DNA from: an uncultured Dyadobacter sp. | GTDB lineage: Bacteria > Bacteroidota > Bacteroidia > Cytophagales > Spirosomataceae | Assembly: GCF_946482605.1 (NCBI RefSeq) | Contig: NZ_CAMLSE010000001.1 | Coordinates: forward strand, 558,001-622,000 | Length of the DNA: 64,000 nucleotides | Direction: 5' to 3' | Part shown: positions 53,669-62,424 of the stretch, piece by piece | Numbering within the stretch: the first letter of the stretch is position 1 | Layout of the letters: every line of letters begins with the position of its first letter | Translations under genes and position numbers: made by a program | Notes under the pieces: model-generated | The model's input: the letters and a program-made list of their open reading frames with translations, nothing else | The model's database searches: none | What the model was told of the DNA's origin: nothing

Positions 53669-56600
53669 TTAAAAACCAAGGTTCAAACCCATGTAAACCG
53701 AGCGCGGAATAGGGTAGGCGGTGGCTGTGGTTTCCGGGTCGAAGCCCGGATATTTGGTGAAAGTCAGCAGGTTTTGCGCAGCGATGTAGAGCCTTAATTT
53801 ACTTAAGCCTGCCTTTTTAATTGCCTTGCCCGAAAAGTCGTAGCCCAGCTGTGCATTTTGCAGACGGACATAATCCTGGCTTCGTACCCAGAAGTCCGAG
53901 GATCTTGAATTGTTGTTGGGGTCGCCGCCAATGATGCGAGGGACGTAGTTGCTGGTTCCCGGCCCGGTCCAGCGATCGGCCCACATGATGTTCGTCGATT
54001 CCGCAGCGCGTGCGGCGGCAAACCCGCTGGCGAAAATGTTCTGATATCTTCCAAAATCGCCGGTGAGGGAAAGGGTGAGGTCAAAGTTTTTGTATCGTGC
54101 CCCCGCATTGAAGCCGATGATCTGTTTGGCCAGGAAATCGCCGATGTAGGTCCGGTCACGGTCGTCGATGACGTTGTCGTTGTTGAGGTCTTTGAACCTG
54201 ATATCGCCCGGTGCTGCATTGGGTTGGAGCGGTGCACTTTTCACCTCATCCTCGGTCTGGAAAATCCCTTGCTGCACATAACCGTAGAATGCATTGATGC
54301 CCTGTCCTTGCGAGGTACGTGTTTCCACGCCTCCCTGACCGCCGCCTGCCTGGATAATGTCCAGTCCCTTGTCGAGCTTCGTAACCTTGTTTTTATTTAC
54401 GGTCAGGTTAAAGCCGACATTATAGCTCAATTCCTGGTTCAATGCATTGCCGCGGTATTCGACAGTGAACTCCATCCCGCTGTTGCGGACACTGCCGACG
54501 TTCTGGTAGGGGTAGGTAGCCATCCCTGAAATGCCCGGCAGCGGCACGCGCACGAGCACGTCGGACGTACGGCGGTCGTAGTAGTCTACAATGAACGAAA
54601 GTTTATCCTGAAACAGGTTGAATTCCAATCCGGCACCCGTTGTAGTGGTTTTTTCCCAGGAAATGTTGGGATTGGCCAGGGCCGTTGGAGCGGCACCGGC
54701 TACTACATTTTGTGATGAACCGAAATCATAGCTCAGGCCATAGTCGATCATCGATTGGTAGGGGTAGATCCCCACATCCTGGTTGCCGAGCGCTCCATAA
54801 CCGGCCCGCAGTTTGAGATAGCTGACCGGTCCGAGCCTTCCCGCTGCAAAATCTTCATTGGAAAGCACCCAGCCGGCGGAGAGGGATGGGAACACCCCTG
54901 TACGGTTTTCTTTGGCAAACCGGGATGACTGGTCGATCCGGATGCTGGAAGAAAGCAGGTATTTTTCTTTGAACGCATAATTCACGCGCCCAAGGTACGA
55001 TTGCAGCGCCCATTCGGTGTAGTTGCCCCGCGCCAGGTCGTTAGAAGTAGCCGCATCGAGTACTTGCAGGTTTTCATCATTCCTGCTGAATGTGTTCCTG
55101 AATGCCCGTACAAACTCGTAACGTTCATCCTGAAACGTGTAACCGGCCATGAGGTCCAGGTGATGGGAGGTGCCGAACGTCTTGCTGTACGTGAGGATGT
55201 TGTCCAGAATGTAATTTTTGGTACTTCTCAATTCCCGGTTCAGCGTAGCGATACCGTTCGAGTTGCCGAGTCCGAAGTTGTAGGAAGGTACGAAGTTCTT
55301 GATATCGAGGTTGATATATTCCGCGCCGACGCTGGTCTTGAATTTCAATCCGGGCAGGATCTCATATTCCGCGAAGAGATTGCCGAGCAGGCCCAGCCGG
55401 TTTTCACGGTTGTTTCTTTCGTAGGCGTACACGAGCGGGGCCGTCATGGTAGTGGGCTGGCCCGCGCGGTCGGCGATGCCGTAGCTGCCGTCTTCTTTGT
55501 AGGGCACAACATTAGGCGCGTAGATCAGCGATGCATTCACTGCTCCCTGCGGATCGCCCTGTTTCAATGCGCCGTAACTGAAACCGAAACTGCTGCTGAG
55601 TTTGAGCCCTTTTAACGGTTTGATATCGTTATTGACACGGAAATTGGCGCGGCTGTATTTGGAGTTGATCACGATCCCGTCGCCTTTATAGTAGCTCATG
55701 GTAATGGCATGGAGGTTTTTTTCGGTGCCGCCGCTGAGGGAAAGCGAATAGTTTTGTTTGCCCCCGGTCCTGAAAATCTCGTCCTGCCAGTTGGTGCCTT
55801 TTCCAAGCGAAGCCGGATTGGCATAGGGCGCTTCCTTGCCCTGGTTGACATAAAAATCATTAACCATCGAACCATAGGTTGCGGCATCTACCGTACCGAT
55901 TTTGCTGATCACCTTGTCGAAGCTGTAAAAGGATTGAAAGCTGATCACTTCCTTGCCTGTATTCCCTCTTTTGGTGGTAACCAGTACCACTCCGTTGGCG
56001 CCCCTTGAACCATAGATCGCTGCGGAGGAAGCGTCTTTCAAAACGGTTACCGATTCGATGCTGTTGGGGTCGAGGTCGGTGAGTCCGCCATTGGTGATAA
56101 TGCCGTCGATGACCACCAATGGGGAGGCGGAAGCGCCAAAGCTTCCCATTCCACGGATCCTTATCTCGGCACCGGCCCCTGGGTTGCCATTGACCTGGCG
56201 CACGGTCAGCCCGGCCATTTTGCCTTGCAATGCCTGGCTCAATGTAGGCACTGCCTGATTTTCGGTTTGCTTGCTGGTTACAGTTCCTACTGCGCCGGTC
56301 AGGTCGGTTTTCTTAATCGTACCGTAGCCGATCACGATCACCTCATTGAGCGCCTTGATGTCCCCGATCAGCTTGATGTTGATCTCGCTTTGATTACTGA
56401 CCTGCAATTCCTGGCTGATGTAGCCTACGAAGCTGTATATCAGGATCGCATCCGGCCCGTCGACTTCCATGCTGTACCGCCCCTGGACGTCGGTGGTGGT
56501 GCCGGTTTGGGTACCCTTGATCAATATACTTACGCCGGGAAGCGCTTCTCCCTGGCCATCGGTAACCCGCCCGTTAACCGTTTGCCGAGCTTCCGGTTTC

Positions 56601-57001
56601 TTCTCGGGAACAGCCGGCGAATCGTCTTTGCCCTTACTTTCTTTCCTGAGCACGATGCTTTTGTTGAATATTTTGTAGGAAAGGGGCAGGTCTTTGAGCA
56701 ACAGATTAAGCGTCTGTTGAATGGACGCATTGCGGATCTGCAAATTCACTTTCTGGCCTTTGGGCATATCGAGCTTGTCGTACAGGAAGAGGTAGTCGGT
56801 TTGCTTCTCGATGGCCGATAGCGCCGTTTCGAGCGGAATGTTCTTCTCGTCGAGGGTGATCTTCTGGCTGAACCCGTCGGCCGAAACCTGCGAGAGTGTT
56901 GCCAGAAGGAGAAACGTGAGCAGTTTCATTGTCAGGATCAGTTTCGGAGGTATGGATACACGAGGGCACCCCCGGCTCCGGAGTAAGTGGATTAATTCCA
57001 T
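53669..57001 (-). CDS. SusC/RagA TonB-linked outer membrane transporter with STN domain
   Basis: 1110 residues from ATG 56999-57001, which restores the usual short MELIHLLR leader before the signal sequence MKLLTFLLLATLSQVSA. Order: STN domain (about 50-105; IPLETALSAIEKQTDYLF), carboxypeptidase-D-like regulatory domain (VNGRVTDGQGEALPGVSILI), plug (RIRGMGSFGASASPLVVIDG, SSAAIYGSRGANGVVLVTTK) and barrel ending YMGLNLGF. STN domains contact FecR-type anti-sigma factors, so this transporter should also act as the signal receiver for the sigma/FecR pair upstream. Confidence 0.96.
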   Translation of the reverse strand: MELIHLLRSRGCPRVSIPPKLILTMKLLTFLLLATLSQVSADGFSQKITLDEKNIPLETALSAIEKQTDYLFLYDKLDMPKGQKVNLQIRNASIQQTLNLLLKDLPLSYKIFNKSIVLRKESKGKDDSPAVPEKKPEARQTVNGRVTDGQGEALPGVSILIKGTQTGTTTDVQGRYSMEVDGPDAILIYSFVGYISQELQVSNQSEINIKLIGDIKALNEVIVIGYGTIKKTDLTGAVGTVTSKQTENQAVPTLSQALQGKMAGLTVRQVNGNPGAGAEIRIRGMGSFGASASPLVVIDGIITNGGLTDLDPNSIESVTVLKDASSAAIYGSRGANGVVLVTTKRGNTGKEVISFQSFYSFDKVISKIGTVDAATYGSMVNDFYVNQGKEAPYANPASLGKGTNWQDEIFRTGGKQNYSLSLSGGTEKNLHAITMSYYKGDGIVINSKYSRANFRVNNDIKPLKGLKLSSSFGFSYGALKQGDPQGAVNASLIYAPNVVPYKEDGSYGIADRAGQPTTMTAPLVYAYERNNRENRLGLLGNLFAEYEILPGLKFKTSVGAEYINLDIKNFVPSYNFGLGNSNGIATLNRELRSTKNYILDNILTYSKTFGTSHHLDLMAGYTFQDERYEFVRAFRNTFSRNDENLQVLDAATSNDLARGNYTEWALQSYLGRVNYAFKEKYLLSSSIRIDQSSRFAKENRTGVFPSLSAGWVLSNEDFAAGRLGPVSYLKLRAGYGALGNQDVGIYPYQSMIDYGLSYDFGSSQNVVAGAAPTALANPNISWEKTTTTGAGLEFNLFQDKLSFIVDYYDRRTSDVLVRVPLPGISGMATYPYQNVGSVRNSGMEFTVEYRGNALNQELSYNVGFNLTVNKNKVTKLDKGLDIIQAGGGQGGVETRTSQGQGINAFYGYVQQGIFQTEDEVKSAPLQPNAAPGDIRFKDLNNDNVIDDRDRTYIGDFLAKQIIGFNAGARYKNFDLTLSLTGDFGRYQNIFASGFAAARAAESTNIMWADRWTGPGTSNYVPRIIGGDPNNNSRSSDFWVRSQDYVRLQNAQLGYDFSGKAIKKAGLSKLRLYIAAQNLLTFTKYPGFDPETTATAYPIPRSVYMGLNLGF

Positions 57002-57221
57002 ATATTTGTAAGGTTTGGGTAAAATGAACAATGACTTTCTTGACGGAAGCGTAGTGCATAGCCCGGACGTTCACAGGGGAGATGTTCGCAGCATTTTCCC
57101 TGTTTTATTATCCGTTTATCTATGCCGGTGAATGGCAGGGCGGAGATTTTCCTGTGTATTTCATGTTTTTAGAAGATGTGGGTTCAGGAATTACAGTGTT
57201 AACGTATGTGTATATACGAAT

Positions 57222-58406
57222 CTACATGGAGATCATTACTTTGTTGTTTTCGATTTTGCTGTTGACTCCGGCATAGCGCAGCATGTTAAGCAATTCGGAG
57301 ATGTTGACGTTCCTGGATACTTTTCCTGTGAACTGCCGCTTTGGAATTTTACCCTGGTACACCACCTCGATATCATACCAGCGCGAGGCATCCCGCATGA
57401 TCTCCCTGATCCCCGAATCCCGGAAGTAAAACAGGCCCTGCTTCCATGCGGTTTCGCGTTCGGTGTCCACGACTGCCATCGCGATCGTTCCGTTTGAAGA
57501 GATAGATCCCTGCTGCCCGGGTACCAGCATTCGGGAATTGCCGGTACTTCTAAGTCTGACGGAACCTTCCACCAGCGTCGTTTTCGTGGTCTTTTCTTCG
57601 GGATAGGCCATGATATTGAAACTCGTGCCCAGGACTTCCACTTCGGAATCGCCGAACCGGACTTTGAAAGGTCTCTTTTTGTCCTTGGTAACTTCAAAAT
57701 AAACCTCTCCCGTGATCTCGACTTTCCGTTCTGCGGCCGCGAAAAGTGCAGGGAATTTAATGGACGACGAGGCATTCAGCCACACTTTACTGCCGTCGGG
57801 CAGGATGAGCTGATACTGTCCTCCTTTGGGTGTGGATAATGTATTTCGTTGAAAATCAGCACTCGATAGCACATTTTCGGCGCTGACCGTAAGTTGTCCC
57901 TCGTTGGTCTTCGTGATTTCGGCAGATCCGACTTTTGCCAGCACACCCGTATGCGCGCTGTCCAGTACAAAACTGGCGCCATTGGCCAGGGTCAGTAAGG
58001 CGCGGTTGCCGCCAGGAGCGACATCGTTGATGACCCGGGGCATTTCGGCGACCTGAGGCAGCGGCATGGGACGGTGCCTGTATTGGTAAAAAAGGAACGC
58101 GCCGACGGCCAGGATCACAGCAGCCGCAGCGTAACGCCACCAGCGTAGCCGGTATGTCGCCCGGATGGGCAGTTCCTGTTCTGTTTCGTAAAGAATGGCG
58201 TGCAGCATGCCGTCACTTTCAGCTTCGGAAAACTGTTTTTCATCCGCATTCAGGTGGTCCCAGGCGAGCCGGAGCGCGTTGGCGAGGCCTTCGTCACTTT
58301 TTGAAAAACGGATGAGGTCCAGCAGTTCGTTTGTTTCTGCCGGGGTTGCAATGCCCGCATAGTAACGCCTGAACAACAAGGAAAGCCTCTCTGGAGATGT
58401 CGCCAT
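57222..58406 (-). CDS. FecR-family anti-sigma factor
   Basis: 394 residues: cytoplasmic N-terminal anti-sigma part (1-88), one membrane helix (YAAAAVILAVGAFLFYQY, about 91-108), periplasmic FecR domain (NDVAPGGNRALLTLANGASF, GSKVWLNASSSIKFPA, GEVYFEVTKDKKRPF) and a C-terminal STN-binding-like DUF4974 domain (ISELLNMLRYAGVNSKIENN). It holds the ECF sigma factor until the loaded STN-SusC contacts it. Between sigma and SusC on the same strand, 93 bases after sigma. Confidence 0.95.
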   Translation of the reverse strand: MATSPERLSLLFRRYYAGIATPAETNELLDLIRFSKSDEGLANALRLAWDHLNADEKQFSEAESDGMLHAILYETEQELPIRATYRLRWWRYAAAAVILAVGAFLFYQYRHRPMPLPQVAEMPRVINDVAPGGNRALLTLANGASFVLDSAHTGVLAKVGSAEITKTNEGQLTVSAENVLSSADFQRNTLSTPKGGQYQLILPDGSKVWLNASSSIKFPALFAAAERKVEITGEVYFEVTKDKKRPFKVRFGDSEVEVLGTSFNIMAYPEEKTTKTTLVEGSVRLRSTGNSRMLVPGQQGSISSNGTIAMAVVDTERETAWKQGLFYFRDSGIREIMRDASRWYDIEVVYQGKIPKRQFTGKVSRNVNISELLNMLRYAGVNSKIENNKVMISM

Positions 58407-58499
58407 CGCACCAACGGTTTAGTCAAGCTGAAAAAATCAGAATCTTGAATGCAAGACGAAAGAAGCAGGGAAAAAGGGGGTATTACTTTTTGGATTTTT

Positions 58500-59084
58500 T
58501 CAAATAAAAATTGAAATTATTAATAATGCATTGATAATTAGCTTCTTGCGAATATAGTTGCTGATCGACTCGGACGAAAGTTGCAGGTATTTCTTTACTG
58601 TTTCACGGGAAAGGCTCAAACGACTTGCGATTTCGGTGTATTTCAGTCGTTCATGGCGGCTGAGGAGGTACACCTGGCGTTGCTGAGGGGGAAGGTGGTC
58701 GATGGCTTCGTCGATGAGGAGGTACCTGGCATTTTCTTCGGCATTGTCGTCATGCTGCACATCCATTGAATTTTCCAGAAGCGTAATGCGGTTCTTTTCC
58801 AGCGCCATTTTTCTCAAATGCGTCAGCGCCTGGTTTTTGGAGGCCGCAAAGAGGTATGCCTTAAAGTTGACGATATCGGTTAGTGTCTCGCGGTTGATCC
58901 AGATTTTGAGAAACACATCCTGGGTTATTTCCTGCGCGAGCTCACGCGACTGCGTGACCCTGTAAATGTGCGCGCCGAGCCGGTGGTGATACCGGTTGAA
59001 AATGATCCTGAAAGCCTGTTCGTCACCAACTGCAATGCGGTGCAGCAACGTGACGTCTTCATGTAGCAATGATGTTTCAGACAT
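58500..59084 (-). CDS. ECF RNA polymerase sigma-70 factor (Bacteroidota FecI-like)
   Basis: 194 residues. Region 2: ELAQEITQDVFLKIWINRE, FKAYLFAASKNQALTHLRK; region 4: LPPQQRQVYLLSRHERLKYT followed by SLSRETVKKYLQLS. Together with FecR and STN-SusC it makes a substrate-induced positive control loop for the SusCD series. A -7 box TACATTTG on the minus strand (59159-59152) lies about 68 bases upstream. Confidence 0.95.
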   Translation of the reverse strand: MSETSLLHEDVTLLHRIAVGDEQAFRIIFNRYHHRLGAHIYRVTQSRELAQEITQDVFLKIWINRETLTDIVNFKAYLFAASKNQALTHLRKMALEKNRITLLENSMDVQHDDNAEENARYLLIDEAIDHLPPQQRQVYLLSRHERLKYTEIASRLSLSRETVKKYLQLSSESISNYIRKKLIINALLIISIFI

Positions 59085-59151
59085 CGTCAGGAAGATAAGG
59101 TCTCGAAATAATGCGGTTAGCCAGCCTCCCGGGATGGGGAGACCATTGCGG

Positions 59152-59159
59152 CAAATGTA
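59152..59159 (-). promoter_or_regulatory. -7 promoter box for the sigma factor gene
   Basis: TACATTTG on the minus strand fits TAnnTTTG; no matching -33 TTTG at the usual distance was found, as could be expected for a weak or activated promoter. Confidence 0.4.
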
Positions 59160-59264
59160 TGATAAATTAATTGAATAGGAAATATCTGATAAAAAAAGCG
59201 ATTATTTTGGGTGGGATTGGTGGTTAATACGAAATTCGTTAAAAGGGGATCGTCGGCAGACCAC

Positions 59265-60824
59265 TCAATCGTATTTCAACCGGATAGACCGGATCTGGCC
59301 TGTTCCGGTGCCATTCCCCGATACATTTACGCCTATGCGCGGGGCGCGGTCCCAACGGGGCAGCCACGGGGCTTCCAGGTGTACGGGAGTGGCGAGAGAA
59401 TCGATTTTTTGCCGGGCGACATTCCAGCTGAACTCGAAAAATTGCCCAAACCTGGTTTTTACCTGCAATTCAACATCCTGGTATCTGTCGGGAATCTCCT
59501 GCGTTTTTAAAGTTTCCTTTTTGCCTTCTCTTAAAGACCATAGCTCGATAATATGTCCTTTCACTCCCAAGCCAATGGCATTGTCGGCGTCGCCGTAGAT
59601 GATGATGTGCTGGGCAAGGTCTGGTGAGGCAGTCATTTCGGCTGAAAAGGTGTAGCTGCCTTTTTTTGCCACGAGCCCCAGGAAATTGCCGGTCAGGGCC
59701 GGATTTTCGTTCGAGATGCGCAATGCGCTTCTTTCGATGTTGTAGTCAGGCTTTTTAAACCGGGCATCGAAGACCCACGGCAGCCGCAATGTGTCACGGT
59801 CGTAATTAGCGTACAGATCCGAACTGGAAATGGATGTAGCAGCAACCGGCGCTTCGGCCTGTGCAGGCGTCGTTTTGCCATATCTGAAAGACGGCCATTG
59901 CGATGCTGCGTCCCAGACCAGCTCGCTCAGCACGCCTTGTCGCCCCAGGAAGTTGAAATCGGCGGCATTGTAGGCGTGGTGCAAATAAAAATAGCGCTTG
60001 TCGGGGGTGACGACCACGGTGCCGTGGCCGGGGCATTTCCAGGTTTCATCGCCAAACAATACCGGGTTACCGGCATATTTTTCCCACGGTCCCTGGATTT
60101 TTTCTGCCCGGGCGAGGCCTACCTGGTAATTGCAGTTGACGCCGCAGCACGCATTGCCGGAATAGAGCATGTACCAGTATTTTCCTCTTTTGAATATCGC
60201 CTGGCCTTCAGCACCGCCGCCTTCCCAGTTGCCGGCCTCGGCTTTGATCATGGAGAATGCCTTTCCGGTCACTTTCAAGCCGTCGGCGCTGAGTTCCGCA
60301 CCCAGAATCTCGATTTCCTTGCCTTTGTCGAGACCATATGCTTTCCAGGTAAGATATAGTTTTCCATTATCCTCCATTACGTACGCATCGATCGCTTCGT
60401 TGGTCCATTCCAGCAATAAGCCGTGATCTTTAAAGCCTTTCCGTAGATCGGTCGTACTGGCTACGCCGATGAATGATTTCTGGTCGGACCGGCGTCTGGC
60501 GGTGTAGTAGACGTAAAAGGTGCCGTTCCTGAAAAATAATTCGGGCGCCCAGTAGCTTCCCATCGTCCAGGCAGGCAGTTTTTCGAACACCGGGCCTACA
60601 TACTCCCATTCCACCAGGTTTTTGGATGTGTAAACCGGATACGCAGGCCCCCATTCCGAAGAGGTCCCTGCGGCATAGTAGGTGTCGCCAACACGTATCA
60701 CCGAAGGGTCGGCAAAGTCCCCGGCGATGACCGGGTTACGGTAGGTAACCATGGGCCGTTTCGGTAATTGCTGAGCAAAGGTTTGCAGGGTGAAAAGCAA
60801 CAGGCAGACAAGTATTAAACGCAT
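59265..60824 (-). CDS. Glycoside hydrolase family 43 (arabinosidase/xylosidase-like), secreted
   Basis: 519 residues with signal peptide (LQTFAQQ). Five-bladed propeller with the three GH43 acids in order: base Asp in GDFADPSVIRVGDTYY, second Asp in EAIDAYVMED, acid Glu in GGGAEGQAIFKRGKYW. A C-terminal beta-sandwich (about 340-519) follows, as in GH43 enzymes with an extra sugar-binding or structural domain. Likely removes L-arabinose or xylose from plant polysaccharides. It starts 50 bases downstream of the MocR stop, same strand, but probably has its own promoter. Confidence 0.92.
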   Translation of the reverse strand: MRLILVCLLLFTLQTFAQQLPKRPMVTYRNPVIAGDFADPSVIRVGDTYYAAGTSSEWGPAYPVYTSKNLVEWEYVGPVFEKLPAWTMGSYWAPELFFRNGTFYVYYTARRRSDQKSFIGVASTTDLRKGFKDHGLLLEWTNEAIDAYVMEDNGKLYLTWKAYGLDKGKEIEILGAELSADGLKVTGKAFSMIKAEAGNWEGGGAEGQAIFKRGKYWYMLYSGNACCGVNCNYQVGLARAEKIQGPWEKYAGNPVLFGDETWKCPGHGTVVVTPDKRYFYLHHAYNAADFNFLGRQGVLSELVWDAASQWPSFRYGKTTPAQAEAPVAATSISSSDLYANYDRDTLRLPWVFDARFKKPDYNIERSALRISNENPALTGNFLGLVAKKGSYTFSAEMTASPDLAQHIIIYGDADNAIGLGVKGHIIELWSLREGKKETLKTQEIPDRYQDVELQVKTRFGQFFEFSWNVARQKIDSLATPVHLEAPWLPRWDRAPRIGVNVSGNGTGTGQIRSIRLKYD

Positions 60825-60874
60825 GTGGACGACGTTTTTTGTAATGGTTTCGAATGTAAGATATCAATTTTGTA

Positions 60875-62326
60875 TCAATCAGTGCCGGAAGCACCGTGAG
60901 TTGAACTGCGTTCATGCAGTATGCCGGCAAGATCTCCGAGCTGTTTCAGTTTAAAATCAAGCTCCTTGCTCCATGGCAGTCCAATGCACAGCCTCATGCA
61001 ATTCCGGAACTGGTCTTGCAATGTAAACATGCGGCCGGGTGCAATGCTGATGTTCTTTTTCATAGCCAGTTCGTACAGCTCCGCCGTGTCGATGTTCTTT
61101 GCGAATTCTACCCATAATGCCAATCCGCCCTGTGGTCGGCTGGTTCTGGTCCCCTCGGGGAAATAGTCGGCAATGGCACGCGTATAGTGCTGATAGTTAT
61201 CTTGCAGGGACCGGCGAAGCTGATGGAGATGGTTTTCATACCTTCCCGTCAGAAGAAAGTTGCCAACCGCTTCGTGAACGAGCGAGGTCGTGGAAATGGC
61301 ATGCACCAGTTTCAGTTTCAGGATCTGCTCCTTGTATTTGCCGGGCGCGATCCAGCCAACTCGAAATCCGGGCGCAAGTGTTTTTGAAACCGACCCGCAC
61401 CACAACACATTCCCTTCCTGATCGAACGCCTTACAGCATTGGGGACGCCTGGTTCCAAAGTAGAGGTCGCCATATATATCGTCCTCGATAATGGGGATAT
61501 GATGCGCAGCTAAAAGTCGGACTATCCGTTCTTTCGTGTCGTCGGGGATACAGCTGCCGAGCGGAGTGTTGAAGTTCGGGACCAGCAGGCAGACGTCAAT
61601 GTCCGGGATGGCCCTGGCAAGCGCATCGGCATCGACACCGGTGACCGGGTGTGTCGCCAGTTCCAGCACCTTCAACCCCAGGCTTACGATGAGTTGCAGT
61701 ATCCCTGGGAAACAGGGGCTTTCCACGGCGACCGTATCGCCGGGTTCGGTTAATGCCATGAGACAGAAAGACAACGCGTTCATCCCACCCGTGGTTGTGA
61801 TGAGGTCGTCTTCCGTCAGGTTTCCTCCCCAGGATAGGGACCGCACCGCGATCATCCTTCTGAGTTTAGCATTACCCTGCAAGGATTCATACTCGATCCC
61901 ACCGGCTCTCAATCCCTGCATGGCGAGTGTTACCTCCTTTTTTAGTTTCGCTTTTGGTAAAAGGTCTCCCGAAGGTACACCGATGGAGAAAAGCGTGAGA
62001 TCGTCCCGTCCCATATTGGCATACACCCTGCTGATCAATTCATTAGGTTCCTGATGATGGGCCACCAGCGAAGGCCTGCTCGATGCAGGCAGCGGAAGTT
62101 TCAGGTAAGCAGGCTGACTCACAAAGTAGCCCGATTGTGGTTTGGAATGGATCAACGACTGTGCTTCCAGTTCCAAAAACACCCTTTTTGCCGTGTTCAT
62201 GCCCACTCCGTGCAGTTGGCATAGCATTCTCACCGACGGAAGCCGGTCACCCGTCTTCAGAACGCCAGTCCGGATCTGGGTAGCAATGTGATTGGCGATG
62301 CCGTGGTACAGATAATCCTTTCCCAT
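60875..62326 (-). CDS. MocR/GabR-type regulator: GntR wHTH fused to aminotransferase fold
   Basis: 483 residues. N-terminal winged helix (about 5-75; DRLPSVRMLCQLHGVGMNTA) then a class-I aminotransferase fold with the PLP lysine in CGSVSKTLAPGFRVGW. Regulators of this type sense PLP with an amine or amino acid. The DMT exporter gene is divergent, 98 bases away, and is the likely target. The predicted start of transcription falls on or next to the start codon, so the mRNA may be leaderless. Confidence 0.93.
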   Translation of the reverse strand: MGKDYLYHGIANHIATQIRTGVLKTGDRLPSVRMLCQLHGVGMNTAKRVFLELEAQSLIHSKPQSGYFVSQPAYLKLPLPASSRPSLVAHHQEPNELISRVYANMGRDDLTLFSIGVPSGDLLPKAKLKKEVTLAMQGLRAGGIEYESLQGNAKLRRMIAVRSLSWGGNLTEDDLITTTGGMNALSFCLMALTEPGDTVAVESPCFPGILQLIVSLGLKVLELATHPVTGVDADALARAIPDIDVCLLVPNFNTPLGSCIPDDTKERIVRLLAAHHIPIIEDDIYGDLYFGTRRPQCCKAFDQEGNVLWCGSVSKTLAPGFRVGWIAPGKYKEQILKLKLVHAISTTSLVHEAVGNFLLTGRYENHLHQLRRSLQDNYQHYTRAIADYFPEGTRTSRPQGGLALWVEFAKNIDTAELYELAMKKNISIAPGRMFTLQDQFRNCMRLCIGLPWSKELDFKLKQLGDLAGILHERSSTHGASGTD

Positions 62327-62330
62327 GACA

Positions 62331-62362
62331 CAAATATAACTGTGTCCATAGTTCTAATCAAA
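62331..62362 (-). promoter_or_regulatory. Promoter of the MocR gene
   Basis: Minus strand: -33 TTTG (62362-62359), 20-base spacer, -7 TATATTTG (62338-62331). The -7 box ends five bases before the start codon. Confidence 0.6.
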
Positions 62363-62375
62363 ACTGGTACTGTGT
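62339..62375. promoter_or_regulatory. Direct repeats ACTGTGT, candidate MocR sites
   Basis: ACTGTGT at 62339-62345 and 62369-62375, 30 bases apart (about three helix turns). One copy sits between the minus-strand promoter boxes, the other at the -33 box of the plus-strand promoter. GabR-type proteins are known to bind paired direct repeats at similar distance. Confidence 0.5.
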
Positions 62376-62401
62376 TTGTTTTTCAGGACTGCATACTTTT
62401 G
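62375..62401 (+). promoter_or_regulatory. Promoter of the DMT exporter gene
   Basis: -33 TTTG (62375-62378) and -7 TACTTTTG (62394-62401); the 15-base spacer is shorter than usual, which would suit an activated promoter. Confidence 0.5.
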
Positions 62402-62424
62402 AGACCTCAAAAAACCTTACAGGC

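Noticed and set aside
57185..57221. Small inverted repeat CGTAT/ATACG between FecR and SusC
   Set aside because: Five-base arms are too short to claim an operator.
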